A stretch of DNA of 6,417 bases, taken from NCBI GenBank assembly GCA_003648455.1, contig QMPG01000183.1, positions 1-6,417 on the forward strand. Reading direction: 5' to 3'. Positions within the stretch are counted from its first letter, which is position 1. The number at the start of each line of letters is the position of its first letter. This document shows, piece after piece, positions 6,351-6,417 of this stretch. Position numbers and translations under genes: made by a program. Below the pieces are notes generated by a model. That model was not told the DNA's origin and searched no databases. It worked only from the letters and a program-made list of their open reading frames with translations. Source of the stretch: Bacteroidota bacterium (GTDB lineage: Bacteria; Bacteroidota; Bacteroidia; Bacteroidales; B39-G9).

Positions 6351-6409
6351 AAATTTATCCAAATTTTTGAAGTACTATCGGGATAATTCAAGAAAATTTG
6401 GATAAATTT
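6351..6409. repeat. Long near-perfect hairpin with 17-base arms
   Basis: AAATTTATCCAAATTTT (6351-6367) pairs exactly with AAAATTTGGATAAATTT (6393-6409). The stem can continue with TGAA (6368-6371) against TTCA (6387-6390) after a two-base bulge (6391-6392), leaving a 15-base loop that itself holds the small inverted repeat TATCGGGATA (6376-6385). It belongs to no coding region seen here. It may be a terminator for a gene beyond the right edge, a cruciform-type site, or a small dispersed repeat. The stem is AT-rich with no T-tract, so a normal intrinsic terminator is not the best fit. The 216-base stretch 6202-6417 otherwise holds only the possible promoter and repeat copy 2. Confidence 0.75.
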
Positions 6410-6417
6410 ATATGAAA

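Noticed and set aside
6412..6417. ATGAAA at the right edge as the start of a plus-strand gene
   Set aside because: Only two codons are visible. ATGAAA is common in AT-rich DNA and no ribosome binding site or promoter supports it, so it is noted only as context for the hairpin.
1..6417. CRISPR array, tRNA/rRNA genes, retron or toxin-antitoxin pair
   Set aside because: No regularly spaced direct repeats, no cloverleaf or rRNA-like sequence, no reverse transcriptase, and no small gene pair in the gaps. All gaps are under 220 bases.

Overview
The window looks like a stretch of a low-GC chromosome from the phylum Bacteroidetes, probably a Bacteroidales- or Flavobacteria-like lineage. The evidence is the strongly AT-rich coding and intergenic DNA, the near absence of Shine-Dalgarno sites, a TAnnTTTG-type promoter element of the Bacteroidetes primary sigma factor, an ABC-F protein with the first P-loop sequence AKNGTGKT (a form I associate with this phylum), and an exported protein of a kind I have seen mainly in this phylum. 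The genus cannot be read from this window.

Layout. Positions 1-672 (+) hold the C-terminal part of a YfcC/DcuC-family membrane transporter whose start lies outside the window. Positions 741-2597 (+) hold a complete Uup-type ABC-F ATPase. Positions 2733-3617 (+) hold a secreted protein of unknown function built from two tandem copies of one domain. Three genes then lie on the minus strand and are read leftwards: a family 2 glycosyltransferase (6201-5056), an ECF-type sigma factor whose start overlaps the glycosyltransferase stop by 10 bases (5065-4451), and, after a 177-base gap, rsmG, the 16S rRNA m7G527 methyltransferase (4273-3647). Positions 6202-6417 hold no supportable gene, but contain repeats and a possible promoter.

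How the genes relate. The glycosyltransferase and sigma factor are probably co-transcribed and translationally coupled. rsmG may be read from the same transcript or from its own start in the 177-base gap. The transporter, ABC-F protein and secreted protein are co-directional, but gaps of 68 and 135 bases and a good promoter element before the secreted-protein gene suggest separate or only partly shared transcription. The two blocks converge at 3617/3647.

Non-coding structure is the least ordinary part. An 18-base sequence in the convergent gap (3629-3646) recurs exactly, in inverted orientation, upstream of the glycosyltransferase (6299-6316), so the pair brackets the whole minus-strand block. 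A separate near-perfect hairpin with 17-base arms lies at 6351-6409. I see no CRISPR array, transposase, tRNA, rRNA or recognisable defence system. The genes are mostly ordinary chromosomal ones, and I do not claim a new system.
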